Positions 24,058 through 32,206 of a stretch of DNA of 40,772 bases are shown here, one piece after another (position 1 is the first letter of the stretch; every line of letters starts with the position of its first letter). Location of the stretch: assembly GCA_036266995.1 (NCBI GenBank), contig DATAWX010000123.1:1-40772 (forward strand), given 5' to 3'. A program made the position numbers and the translations under genes. This stretch comes from GCA-003244245 sp036266995. GTDB lineage: Bacteria > Actinomycetota > Actinomycetes > Mycobacteriales > Pseudonocardiaceae. The notes beneath the pieces were generated by a model, which was not told where the DNA came from, searched no databases, and saw nothing but the letters and a program-made list of their open reading frames with translations.

Positions 24058-25247
24058 CGAGACCAACGGCGGTGACCACAACAACGGCGGTGACGCGCGG
24101 GCAGGCGCTGCTGGTGCTGGAGGACGGCACCATCGTGCGCGGCGAGACCTATGGTGCAGTAGGCCAGACGCTGGGTGAGGCGGTGTTCGCCACCGGCATG
24201 ACCGGTTACCAGGAGACCCTCACCGACCCGTCCTACCGCCGTCAGATCGTGGTGCAGACCGCCCCGCACATCGGCAACACCGGCTGGAACGACGAGGACG
24301 ACGAGTCGCACCGGATCTGGGTGGCCGGCTACGTGGTGCGCGACCCGGCCCGGGTGCCGTCCAACTGGCGCTCACTGCGGCCGTTAGACCACGAGCTGTC
24401 CAGCCAAGGTGTCGTGGGGATCTCCGGGGTGGACACCCGCGGTCTGACTCGCCGGCTTCGGGAGCACGGCTCGATGCGGGCCGGGATCTTCTCCGGTGAC
24501 GCGCTGGTCGACTCGACGCAGCTGGTGGCGCGGGTGCTGGCCAGCCCCTCGATGGCCGGCGCCGACCTGGTCGGCGAAGTCACCACCACCGAGCCTTACA
24601 TCGTGCCCGCCGAGGCCGTCGAGCCGCGGTTCCGGGTGGTGGCGTTGGATTTGGGGATCAAGTTCAATACGCCTCGGATGCTGGCCACGCTGGGGATCGA
24701 GACGCACGTCCTGCCCGGCACCGCCACCCTGGACCAGGTGCTGGAGCGCGCACCAGACGGGGTGTTCCTCTCCAACGGCCCGGGGGATCCCGCGACCGCG
24801 GACCACGCGGTGGCGCTGACCCGCGAAGTGCTGGCGCGGCGGGTGCCGCTGTTCGGGATCTGCTTCGGCAACCAGATTCTCGGCCGGGCCCTGGGGCGGG
24901 GCACCTACAAGATGCGCTACGGGCACCGCGGCATCAACGTCCCGGTCATCGAGCACACCACCGGGCGGGTGGCGATCACCTCGCAGAACCACGGTTTCGC
25001 CGTAGCGGGCGAGCCAGGCGAGCGCTTCGACTCCGACTTCGGTGCCGCGGTAGTCAGTCACTACTGCCCCAACGACAACACCGTAGAAGGCCTTACCTGC
25101 CTGGACACCCCGGCCTTCAGCGTCCAGTACCACCCCGAAGCAGCCGCAGGCCCGCACGACGCCGCGTACCTGTTCGACAGCTTCTGCCAGCTCATGTCCC
25201 AGCCAGACTGTGATTCGGCTCCGAATGGCGCTCGGGGGGTGAGCTGA
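24051..25247 (+). CDS. carA: Carbamoyl phosphate synthase small chain
   Basis: 398-aa glutaminase subunit. N-terminal CPSase domain (GETYGAVGQTLGEAVFATGM, GYQETLTDPSY) and a class I amidotransferase domain with nucleophile Cys in LFGICFGNQILG and the His/Glu pair in SVQYHPEAAAGPHDA. GTG 24051 lies inside the pyrC end; TTG 24054 is an adjacent alternative. The stop shares a base with the carB start. Confidence 0.95.
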   Translation: MLTRPTAVTTTTAVTRGQALLVLEDGTIVRGETYGAVGQTLGEAVFATGMTGYQETLTDPSYRRQIVVQTAPHIGNTGWNDEDDESHRIWVAGYVVRDPARVPSNWRSLRPLDHELSSQGVVGISGVDTRGLTRRLREHGSMRAGIFSGDALVDSTQLVARVLASPSMAGADLVGEVTTTEPYIVPAEAVEPRFRVVALDLGIKFNTPRMLATLGIETHVLPGTATLDQVLERAPDGVFLSNGPGDPATADHAVALTREVLARRVPLFGICFGNQILGRALGRGTYKMRYGHRGINVPVIEHTTGRVAITSQNHGFAVAGEPGERFDSDFGAAVVSHYCPNDNTVEGLTCLDTPAFSVQYHPEAAAGPHDAAYLFDSFCQLMSQPDCDSAPNGARGVS

Positions 25248-28200
25248 TGGGCAAGAGGGCGGATATCTCGCATGTGTTGGTGATCGGGTCTGGGCCGATT
25301 GTGATCGGGCAAGCTTGTGAGTTCGATTATTCCGGGACGCAGGCTTGCCGGGTGTTGCGCGAGGAAGGGCTGCGGGTCAGCCTGGTGAACTCGAACCCGG
25401 CGACGATCATGACTGATCCGGAGTTCGCCGATGCGACCTACATCGAGCCGATCACCCCGGAGTTCGTCGAGAAGGTGATCGCCGCCGAGCAGGCCGCCGG
25501 GTTCCCGGTGACATCCGTGCTGGCCACCCTGGGCGGGCAGACTGCGCTGAACACGGCGGTCGCGCTGCACGAGCTCGGGGTGCTGGCACGGTACGGCATC
25601 GAGTTGATCGGTGCCGACATCGAGGCCATCCAGCGCGGCGAGGACCGGTTGATGTTCAAGGACGTGGTGCACGCGGTGGGCGCCGAAGTGCCGCGCAGCG
25701 CCGTCTGTGGCTCGCTGGACCAGGTCCGCGAGGCCGCCGTCGAGCTTGGCCTGCCGGTGGTGATCCGGCCGTCGTACACCATGGGCGGCCTCGGTTCCGG
25801 GATGGCGCACACTCCGGCTGAGCTCGAGCGGCTTGGTACCGCGGGTCTGGCCGAGAGTCCGGTGCACCAGGTGCTCATCGAGGAGAGCGTGCTGGGTTGG
25901 AAGGAATTCGAGCTCGAGCTGATGCGCGATCACCGGGACAACGTGGTGGTGGTCTGTTCGATCGAGAACATCGACCCGATGGGCGTGCACACCGGGGACT
26001 CGGTGACCGTCGCCCCGGCGATGACTCTCACCGACCGGGAGTACCAGCACATGCGCGACGTGGGCATCGCGGTGCTCCGCGAAGTCGGGGTGGACACCGG
26101 CGGCTGCAACATCCAGTTCGCGGTGCATCCCAGCACCGGCCGGTTGGTCGTGATCGAGATGAACCCGCGGGTGTCCCGATCGAGCGCCTTGGCGTCCAAG
26201 GCGACCGGGTTTCCCATCGCCAAGATCGCCGCGAAGCTCGCGATCGGCTACACCCTCGACGAGATCACCAACGACATCACCGGGGAGACCCCGGCCTGCT
26301 TCGAGCCCACCCTGGACTACGTGGTGGTCAAGGTGCCCCGGTTCGCCTTCGAGAAGTTCCCCGGCGCGGACCCCACGCTGACCACCACCATGAAGTCGGT
26401 CGGGGAGGCGATGGCGCTGGGCCGTTCGTTTCCCGAGGCGCTGGGCAAGGCACTGCGGTCGATGGAGACCTCCGCCGCCGGGTTCTGGACCAGGCCCGAT
26501 CCGCCCGACGCCACCCTGGCCTCGGAGCTGGCCGCGCTGCGAATCCCGCATGACGGCCGGCTCTACGCCGCTGAGCGGGCGCTTCGGCTGGGCGCGACGG
26601 TCGCTGAAGTCGCCGCGGCTTCGGGGATCGATCCGTGGTTCATCGACCAGATCGCCGGTCTGGTGGAGTTGCGGGTCGACCTCGTGGCCGCCCGGGAACT
26701 GGACGAGCCGCTGCTGCGCCGCGCCAAGCGCGCCGGAATCTCCGACCGGCAGCTCGCCGCCGTGCGTGCCGAGCTCACCGAGCCGCAGGTCGCCGCGCTG
26801 CGGCACCGGCTGGGCGTCCGTCCGGTCTACAAGACCGTGGACACCTGCGCCGCCGAGTTCGCCGCCCAAACCCCGTACCACTACTCCGCCTACGAAAGCG
26901 ATCCGGACGCCGAGACCGAGGTCAGTGAGCAGCGGGATCGACCCAAGGTGATCATTTTGGGATCTGGGCCGAACCGGATCGGCCAGGGCATCGAGTTCGA
27001 CTACTCATGTGTGCATGCGGCGATGGCACTGCGCGCTGCCCCGGATAACGAGGGTCGCGGCTACGAGACGGTGATGATCAACTGCAACCCGGAGACCGTC
27101 TCGACCGACTACGACACCGCAGACCGGCTCTACTTCGAGCCGCTGACCTTCGAAGATGTCATGGAGGTGGTCCACGCCGAGCGGGGCTCGGGCACCGTGG
27201 CGGGCGTGATCGTGCAACTGGGCGGGCAGACCCCGCTGCGGCTCGCGCAACGGCTTGCCGACGCCGGTGTCCCGGTGGTCGGTACGTCTCCGGCGGCGAT
27301 TCATCTCGCCGAGGATCGTGGGTCGTTCGGCTCGGTGCTGGAGCGCGCCGGGCTGCCCGCCCCGGCCTTCGGCACCGCCACGTCGTTCGCGGAGGCCCGC
27401 AAGATCGCCGACGAGATCGGCTACCCGGTCCTGGTCCGCCCCTCCTATGTGCTCGGCGGCCGCGGCATGGAGATCGTCTACGACGAACAGACCCTGGCCG
27501 GGTACATCACCAGAGCCACCGAGATCACACCCGAGCACCCGGTCTTGGTGGACCGCTTCCTCGACGACGCCATCGAGATCGACGTCGACGCGCTGTGCGA
27601 CGGCAGCGAGGTCTACCTCGGCGGGATCATGGAGCACATCGAGGAGGCCGGGGTGCACTCCGGCGACTCCGCCTGCGCGTTGCCGCCGATCACACTGGGC
27701 GAGTCCGACCTGGCTGCGGTGCGCGCCTCGACCGAGGCGATCGCCCGAGAGATCGGGGTGCTCGGCCTGCTCAACGTGCAGTACGCACTCAAGGACGACG
27801 TGCTCTACGTGCTGGAGGCCAACCCACGGGCCAGTCGCACCGCGCCATTCGTCTCCAAGGCCACCGCTGTGCCGCTGGCCAAGGCCGCCGCTCGGATCAT
27901 GCTCGGCGCCACTATCGCGCAACTGCGAGCCGAGGGCCTACTGCTGCCACACGGCGACGGTGGGGACCTCCCGGCGGACGCTCCGGTGGCGGTGAAGGAG
28001 GCAGTGCTGCCATTTCACCGGTTCCGAACGCCGGAGGGTCATGGGCTGGACTCGCTGCTGGGGCCGGAGATGAAATCCACCGGCGAGGTCATGGGCATCG
28101 ACGTAGCGTTCGGCCAGGCCTTCGCGAAGTCGCAGGCCGGCGCCTACGGGTCGCTACCCACATCGGGGCGGGTGTTCGTGTCGGTGGCCAACCGAGACAA

Positions 28201-28624
28201 GCGGGCCATGGTCTTTCCGGCCGCCCGGCTGGCTGATCTGGGTTTTGAAGTCCTCGCCACCCGCGGAACGGCGAACACGCTGCGCCGCAACGGGATCCAC
28301 TGCACCGTGGTGCGCAAGCACTTCGAAGGACCCGACAATATCGTAGACCTGATCAACGCGGGGCAGGTCGACATGATCATCAACACTCCCTACGGCAACC
28401 CGGGCCCCCGGGTGGACGGTTACGAGATCCGCACCGCCGCGGTATCCCGGTCCATCCCCTGCATCACCACCATGCAGGGCGCCGCAGCCGCCGTCCAAGG
28501 TATCGAAGCCCTGATCCGCGGCGACATCAGCGTCCGCCCCCTCCAATCTCTCCACGCTGCCCTCCACGCCACCTCCGCCCGCCCGCAGTCAGCGGGCTCA
28601 GCGGGGGTATCCGGTGCGCAATAG
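25247..28624 (+). CDS. carB: Carbamoyl phosphate synthase large chain
   Basis: 1125-aa synthase with two homologous ATP-grasp halves (VIGSGPIVIGQACEFDYSGT near the start, ILGSGPNRIGQGIEFDYSCV near residue 570) and a C-terminal MGS-like allosteric domain (SVANRDKRAMVFPAARLADLG). It supplies carbamoyl phosphate for pyrimidines and arginine. The last ~15 residues are encoded by one arm of an 18-bp inverted repeat, and the stop lies inside pyrF. Confidence 0.96.
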   Translation: MGKRADISHVLVIGSGPIVIGQACEFDYSGTQACRVLREEGLRVSLVNSNPATIMTDPEFADATYIEPITPEFVEKVIAAEQAAGFPVTSVLATLGGQTALNTAVALHELGVLARYGIELIGADIEAIQRGEDRLMFKDVVHAVGAEVPRSAVCGSLDQVREAAVELGLPVVIRPSYTMGGLGSGMAHTPAELERLGTAGLAESPVHQVLIEESVLGWKEFELELMRDHRDNVVVVCSIENIDPMGVHTGDSVTVAPAMTLTDREYQHMRDVGIAVLREVGVDTGGCNIQFAVHPSTGRLVVIEMNPRVSRSSALASKATGFPIAKIAAKLAIGYTLDEITNDITGETPACFEPTLDYVVVKVPRFAFEKFPGADPTLTTTMKSVGEAMALGRSFPEALGKALRSMETSAAGFWTRPDPPDATLASELAALRIPHDGRLYAAERALRLGATVAEVAAASGIDPWFIDQIAGLVELRVDLVAARELDEPLLRRAKRAGISDRQLAAVRAELTEPQVAALRHRLGVRPVYKTVDTCAAEFAAQTPYHYSAYESDPDAETEVSEQRDRPKVIILGSGPNRIGQGIEFDYSCVHAAMALRAAPDNEGRGYETVMINCNPETVSTDYDTADRLYFEPLTFEDVMEVVHAERGSGTVAGVIVQLGGQTPLRLAQRLADAGVPVVGTSPAAIHLAEDRGSFGSVLERAGLPAPAFGTATSFAEARKIADEIGYPVLVRPSYVLGGRGMEIVYDEQTLAGYITRATEITPEHPVLVDRFLDDAIEIDVDALCDGSEVYLGGIMEHIEEAGVHSGDSACALPPITLGESDLAAVRASTEAIAREIGVLGLLNVQYALKDDVLYVLEANPRASRTAPFVSKATAVPLAKAAARIMLGATIAQLRAEGLLLPHGDGGDLPADAPVAVKEAVLPFHRFRTPEGHGLDSLLGPEMKSTGEVMGIDVAFGQAFAKSQAGAYGSLPTSGRVFVSVANRDKRAMVFPAARLADLGFEVLATRGTANTLRRNGIHCTVVRKHFEGPDNIVDLINAGQVDMIINTPYGNPGPRVDGYEIRTAAVSRSIPCITTMQGAAAAVQGIEALIRGDISVRPLQSLHAALHATSARPQSAGSAGVSGAQ

Positions 28625-28649
28625 CACCGCGGAGCCCGCTGACTGCGGG
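28582..28649. repeat. Perfect 18-bp inverted repeat around the pyrF start
   Basis: CCCGCAGTCAGCGGGCTC (28582-28599) is repeated in exact reverse complement at 28632-28649. A second 5-bp hairpin (GGTGC-GCAATA-GCACC, 28613-28628) lies between the arms and contains the pyrF GTG at 28614. Both arms are inside coding sequence, the left in carB and the right in pyrF. Confidence 0.85.
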
Positions 28650-29507
28650 TTTGGCGCGCGGTTGGTTGCAGCGGTGACGGCTCGGGGGCCGTTGTGTGCG
28701 GGGATCGATCCGCATCCCGAACTGTTGGGTCACTGGGGGCTCAGCGACGACGTGCGGGGGCTTGAGAGGTTCGCGCTGGACGCGGTCGAGGCGCTGGCGC
28801 CGGAGGTGGCGCTGATCAAGCCGCAATCGGCGTTCTTCGAGCGGCACGGGGCGCGGGGTATCGCGGTCTTGGAGCGGATCCTGCTGGCAGCTCGGGATGC
28901 GGGCGCGTTGGTGTTGCTCGACGTCAAGCGCGGTGACATCGGCTCCACCATGGCCGCGTATGCCGCCGCCTACCTCAGCGACGGCGCACCGCTGGCGGCC
29001 GACGCGATCACAGTCTCGCCCTATCTTGGAATCGGTGCGCTGGATCCGGCGTTCGAGTTGGCCGGTCGGACCGGGCGCGGAGTGTTCGTGTTGGCGCTGA
29101 CCTCCAACCGAGAGGGTGCCGACGTGCAGGCCGCGGTCACCCCTACCGGGGCCACGGTCGCGCAGTCCGTGGTCGACGCAGTCGCCGCCCGCAACGCCGG
29201 TCAGCGTCCCGGCGGCAACGTCGGGGTGGTGGTGGGTGCCACCGCACCGCTTGGGACCCTGTGTCTAGACGCCCTCAACGGGCCGATTTTGGCCCCCGGG
29301 ATAGGCGCGCAGGGCGCCCGCCTGACCGACTTGCCGGAGATCTTCGGTGTGGCGACTCGCCGCGTCGTGGCGACGACATCACGTGATCTGCTGCGGCATG
29401 GGCCGGGACCGGCATCGCTGCGACGCGCCGCCCGGCGAGTCGCTGACCAGGCTGGCGCTGTGCTCCATCCACCGACCGGGCAGCTCGGCGGTGGTACCCC
29501 GGGTTAA
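28614..29507 (+). CDS. pyrF: Orotidine 5'-phosphate decarboxylase
   Basis: 297-aa enzyme of the long mycobacterial-type subfamily. The catalytic block VLLDVKRGDIGSTMAAYA holds the Lys-Asp network; LCAGIDPHPELL, IKPQSAFFERHG, and ILAPGIGAQGA (phosphate site) complete it. GTG 28614 overlaps the carB end by 11 bp and sits within a strong hairpin. The first ten residues come from that repeat. The next in-frame conserved start candidate is not obvious, so GTG 28614 is kept. Confidence 0.94.
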   Translation: MRNSTAEPADCGFGARLVAAVTARGPLCAGIDPHPELLGHWGLSDDVRGLERFALDAVEALAPEVALIKPQSAFFERHGARGIAVLERILLAARDAGALVLLDVKRGDIGSTMAAYAAAYLSDGAPLAADAITVSPYLGIGALDPAFELAGRTGRGVFVLALTSNREGADVQAAVTPTGATVAQSVVDAVAARNAGQRPGGNVGVVVGATAPLGTLCLDALNGPILAPGIGAQGARLTDLPEIFGVATRRVVATTSRDLLRHGPGPASLRRAARRVADQAGAVLHPPTGQLGGGTPG

Positions 29508-29585
29508 GCGCCTGGTCGCGTGGGGGATACGGTCGCCGCACCAATCAGGAACATCCCTCAGCACTAGCAATCGACGGAGGAGACC

Positions 29586-29903
29586 GTGGCCCTTCCCCAG
29601 CTGACCGAGGAGCAGCGGGCCGCTGCATTGGAGAAGGCGGCCGCTGCCCGACGTGCCAGGGCCGAGCTCAAGGAGCGCCTCAAGCGCGGCGGGACCAACC
29701 TTCAAGAAGTCCTGGCCAAGTCCGACAGTGACGACATCCTGGGCAAGATGAAGGTCTCGGCTTTGCTCGAAGCATTGCCGGGCGTGGGCAAGGTCCGCGC
29801 CCAACAAATCATGGAACGGCTGGAAATCGCCACCAGCCGGCGGCTGCGCGGGCTCGGCGATCGTCAACGCAAGGCCCTGCTCAGCGAGTTCGGCCCCGAA
29901 TAG
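29586..29903 (+). CDS. mihF: Integration host factor mIHF (actinobacterial)
   Basis: 105-aa nucleoid-associated protein, essential in mycobacteria, which bends DNA. The core DILGKMKVSALLEALPGVGKVRAQQIMERL is the helix-two-turn-helix, and RRLRGLGDRQRKALL follows. GTG 29586 is preceded by GGAGGAG. It is followed by gmk, as in other actinobacteria. Confidence 0.95.
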   Translation: MALPQLTEEQRAAALEKAAAARRARAELKERLKRGGTNLQEVLAKSDSDDILGKMKVSALLEALPGVGKVRAQQIMERLEIATSRRLRGLGDRQRKALLSEFGPE

Positions 29904-29954
29904 CAGCCCAGGGTGTCCCGAGCGTAATCACTCGAAGGTAATCAGCATCTCAAG

Positions 29955-30584
29955 GTGGTCAGTCATTGTGACCATACTGTGACGGTACGTGAGCCGGGGC
30001 CGAGTGCGGTCGTCCGGCCCCGGCTCACCGTCGTCTCGGGGCCCTCCGGGGTCGGCAAGTCCAGCGTGGTTGCCGAGGTGGTGCGGCGCTGGCCGCAACT
30101 TTTCGTCAGCGTCTCGGTGACCACGCGGCCACCCCGTGCCGAGGAACGGCCCGACGAGCATTACCACTATGTGGATCATGCCACCTTCACCCGCATGATC
30201 GAGTGCGGCGAATTTCTTGAATACGCGCAGTACGCTGGCAACTTCTACGGCACTCCCGCAGCGCCGCTACGTGCGGCGCTGGCCGGCGGGCGGGCGACCC
30301 TGTTGGAGATCGAGGTGCAGGGTGCCCGGCAGGTCCGAGCCGCGATGCCCGACGCGCTGCTGGTGATGCTTGTACCGCCGTCCTGGGAAGTGCTGCACGG
30401 CCGGCTGGCCGAGCGCGACACGGAAGATTCCACGGCGCGCGACTACCGGTTGCGGGTGGCCCGCACCGAACTCGACGCCGTCGGAGAATTCGATGCCACG
30501 GTGGTCAACGACGACGTGCAGCGCGCCGCGCAGGAGTTGATAAACTTGATGAGCGGTACGGGCATCCGGACACCTCCGGCTTGA
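29955..30584 (+). CDS. gmk: Guanylate kinase
   Basis: 209-aa kinase converting GMP to GDP. P-loop SGPSGVGKSS, the GMP-binding SVTTRPPRAEERPDEHYHYVD, EYAQYAGNFYGTP and LEIEVQGARQVR are typical. GTG 29955 gives the longest protein; GTG 29979 (VTVREPG) is equally possible because neither has a clear ribosome binding site and the first ~20 residues are not conserved. Confidence 0.94.
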   Translation: MVSHCDHTVTVREPGPSAVVRPRLTVVSGPSGVGKSSVVAEVVRRWPQLFVSVSVTTRPPRAEERPDEHYHYVDHATFTRMIECGEFLEYAQYAGNFYGTPAAPLRAALAGGRATLLEIEVQGARQVRAAMPDALLVMLVPPSWEVLHGRLAERDTEDSTARDYRLRVARTELDAVGEFDATVVNDDVQRAAQELINLMSGTGIRTPPA

Positions 30585-30619
30585 CCACGATGATATTTGA
30601 AGGCATCTGGAGACAGTGA

Positions 30620-30922
30620 GTGAGCATCCCCACCGAACTGGGCGCGCTTGACGCGCAGGGCACGTCGTCCTTGGTTAATGCCCCTGAGGGGATCACCAAC
30701 CCTCCCATCGACGATCTGCTGAGCAAGGTCAGCTCGAAATACGCATTGGTGATCTTCGGGGCTAAGCGGGCTCGCCAGATCAACGACTACTACGCGCAGC
30801 TCGGGGAGGGCCTGCTGGAGTACGTTGGGCCGCTGGTCGAGCCAGGGCCGCGGGAGAAGCCGTTGTCGATCGCGTTGCGTGAGATCCACGCTGGACTACT
30901 CGAACACACCGAGGGCCAGTGA
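30620..30922 (+). CDS. rpoZ: RNA polymerase omega subunit
   Basis: 100-aa omega subunit stabilising the beta-prime chain. The family core PIDDLLSKVSSKYALVIFGAKRARQIN followed by REKPLSIALREIHAGLL is standard for actinobacteria. GTG 30620; the stop overlaps coaBC (GTGA). Confidence 0.94.
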   Translation: MSIPTELGALDAQGTSSLVNAPEGITNPPIDDLLSKVSSKYALVIFGAKRARQINDYYAQLGEGLLEYVGPLVEPGPREKPLSIALREIHAGLLEHTEGQ

Positions 30923-32169
30923 CCCAAGCCGGGCCTGTCCGGCCGGACCCACCCCGGCGGATCGTGCTCGGCATCGGGGGCGGCATCGCCGCCTACAAGG
31001 TATGCGAGGTGCTCCGCCGACTCACCGAGGCGGGGCACCAGGTCCGAACCGTTCCGACCGAGGCCGCCCTACGCTTCATCGGCGCCGCGAGCTGGGAAGC
31101 ACTGTCAGGGTTGCCGGTGCACACAGGTCTGTTCACCGACGTCCCTGAGGTGCCCCACGTGCGGCTGGGGCAGACTGCGGAGCTGATCCTGGTCGCCCCG
31201 GCCACTGCGGACCTGCTGGCTCGCGCCGCTCATGGCCGTGCCGACGATCTGCTCAGCGCGACCCTGCTCACCGCCCGCTGTCCGGTTCTGCTGGTCCCGG
31301 CGATGCACACCGAGATGTGGGAGCATCCCGCGACCGTGCACAACGTCGCGGTGCTTCGCTCCCGCGGAACTGTCGTCGCCCAACCTGCGTCGGGGCGGCT
31401 CACCGGTGCCGACTCGGGTGCTGGCCGGCTGCCGGAGCCCGCCGAGATCGTCGACCTGGCCACCTTGCTGTTACGCCGCGCGGACGCGCTGCCACGGGAT
31501 CTCGCCGGTCGGCATGTGTTGATCTCAGCGGGCGGCACTCGCGAGCCGCTGGACCCGGTGCGCTACCTGGGCAACCGGTCCTCCGGCCGGCAGGGCTACG
31601 CACTGGCCCGGGTGGCGGCGCAGCGCGGCGCCCACGTGACGTTGGTTGCGGCGCACACGGCTGACCTGACCGATCCGGCCGGGGTTGACGTGGTTCGGGT
31701 TGGCACCGCGCGTGAGATGGCGGAGGCGGTGCTCAAGGCGGCGCCGCACGCCGACGCGGTCGTGATGGCGGCCGCGGTTGCCGACTTCCGGCCGGTCAGC
31801 ACCTCTCCTAGCAAGATCAAAAAATTGGGTTCCGCTCCGGATCCGGTGTCGCTGATCGTCAACCCGGACATCCTGGTCGAGCTGGTCCGATTCCGCCCGG
31901 AGGGGCAGGTGGTGGTCGGCTTCGCCGCCGAGACCGGTGACTCCAAGGGCGATGTGCTGACCCACGGTCGGGCCAAACTGATCCGGAAAGGCTGCCACCT
32001 GCTGGTGGTCAACGCTGTCGGGCAGGGCGGGGCGTTGGAGGGCGACTACAACACCGGCTGGCTACTCGGCGACGACGGCGTGGAGTCCGAGCTACCCGAG
32101 GGCCCCAAGAATCTGCTTGCCTCCTACGTCTGGGACGCCGTCGCCGCCCGCCTGGAGCCCACCTCGTGA
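30919..32169 (+). CDS. coaBC: Bifunctional phosphopantothenoylcysteine decarboxylase/synthase
   Basis: 416-aa CoA-biosynthesis enzyme. The N-terminal CoaC flavodomain shows VLGIGGGIAAYKVCE, catalytic His in VPHVRLGQ, PAMHTEMW (as in mycobacteria, instead of PAMNxxMW) and GRLTGADSGAGRLPEP. The CoaB half has ISAGGTREPLDPVRYLGNRSSGRQG, AAAVADFRP and the Lys-rich KIKKLG. The stop overlaps the priA GTG within a long palindrome. metK, normally next in actinobacteria, is absent. Confidence 0.95.
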   Translation: MTQAGPVRPDPPRRIVLGIGGGIAAYKVCEVLRRLTEAGHQVRTVPTEAALRFIGAASWEALSGLPVHTGLFTDVPEVPHVRLGQTAELILVAPATADLLARAAHGRADDLLSATLLTARCPVLLVPAMHTEMWEHPATVHNVAVLRSRGTVVAQPASGRLTGADSGAGRLPEPAEIVDLATLLLRRADALPRDLAGRHVLISAGGTREPLDPVRYLGNRSSGRQGYALARVAAQRGAHVTLVAAHTADLTDPAGVDVVRVGTAREMAEAVLKAAPHADAVVMAAAVADFRPVSTSPSKIKKLGSAPDPVSLIVNPDILVELVRFRPEGQVVVGFAAETGDSKGDVLTHGRAKLIRKGCHLLVVNAVGQGGALEGDYNTGWLLGDDGVESELPEGPKNLLASYVWDAVAARLEPTS

Positions 32170-32206
32170 GTGGCAAACAGTGTCATGACACTGTTTGCCA
32201 CTCACG
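32165..32206. repeat. 42-bp perfect palindrome at the coaBC/priA junction
   Basis: The left arm begins CGTGAGTGGCAAACAGTG and continues to TCA at the centre; the right arm is its exact complement with no loop. It starts at the coaBC stop and includes the priA GTG (32166), so its right arm is the priA 5' coding sequence. By eye its composition (AT-richer) differs from the flanking genes. Confidence 0.9.

Noticed and set aside
22774..24084. 436-aa open frame antisense to pyrC
   Set aside because: Shadow of a firmly identified dihydroorotase gene.
25061..26881. 606-aa open frame antisense to carA/carB
   Set aside because: It is a high-GC shadow with His/Gly/Arg-rich low-complexity protein and no domain; carA and carB on the other strand are certain.
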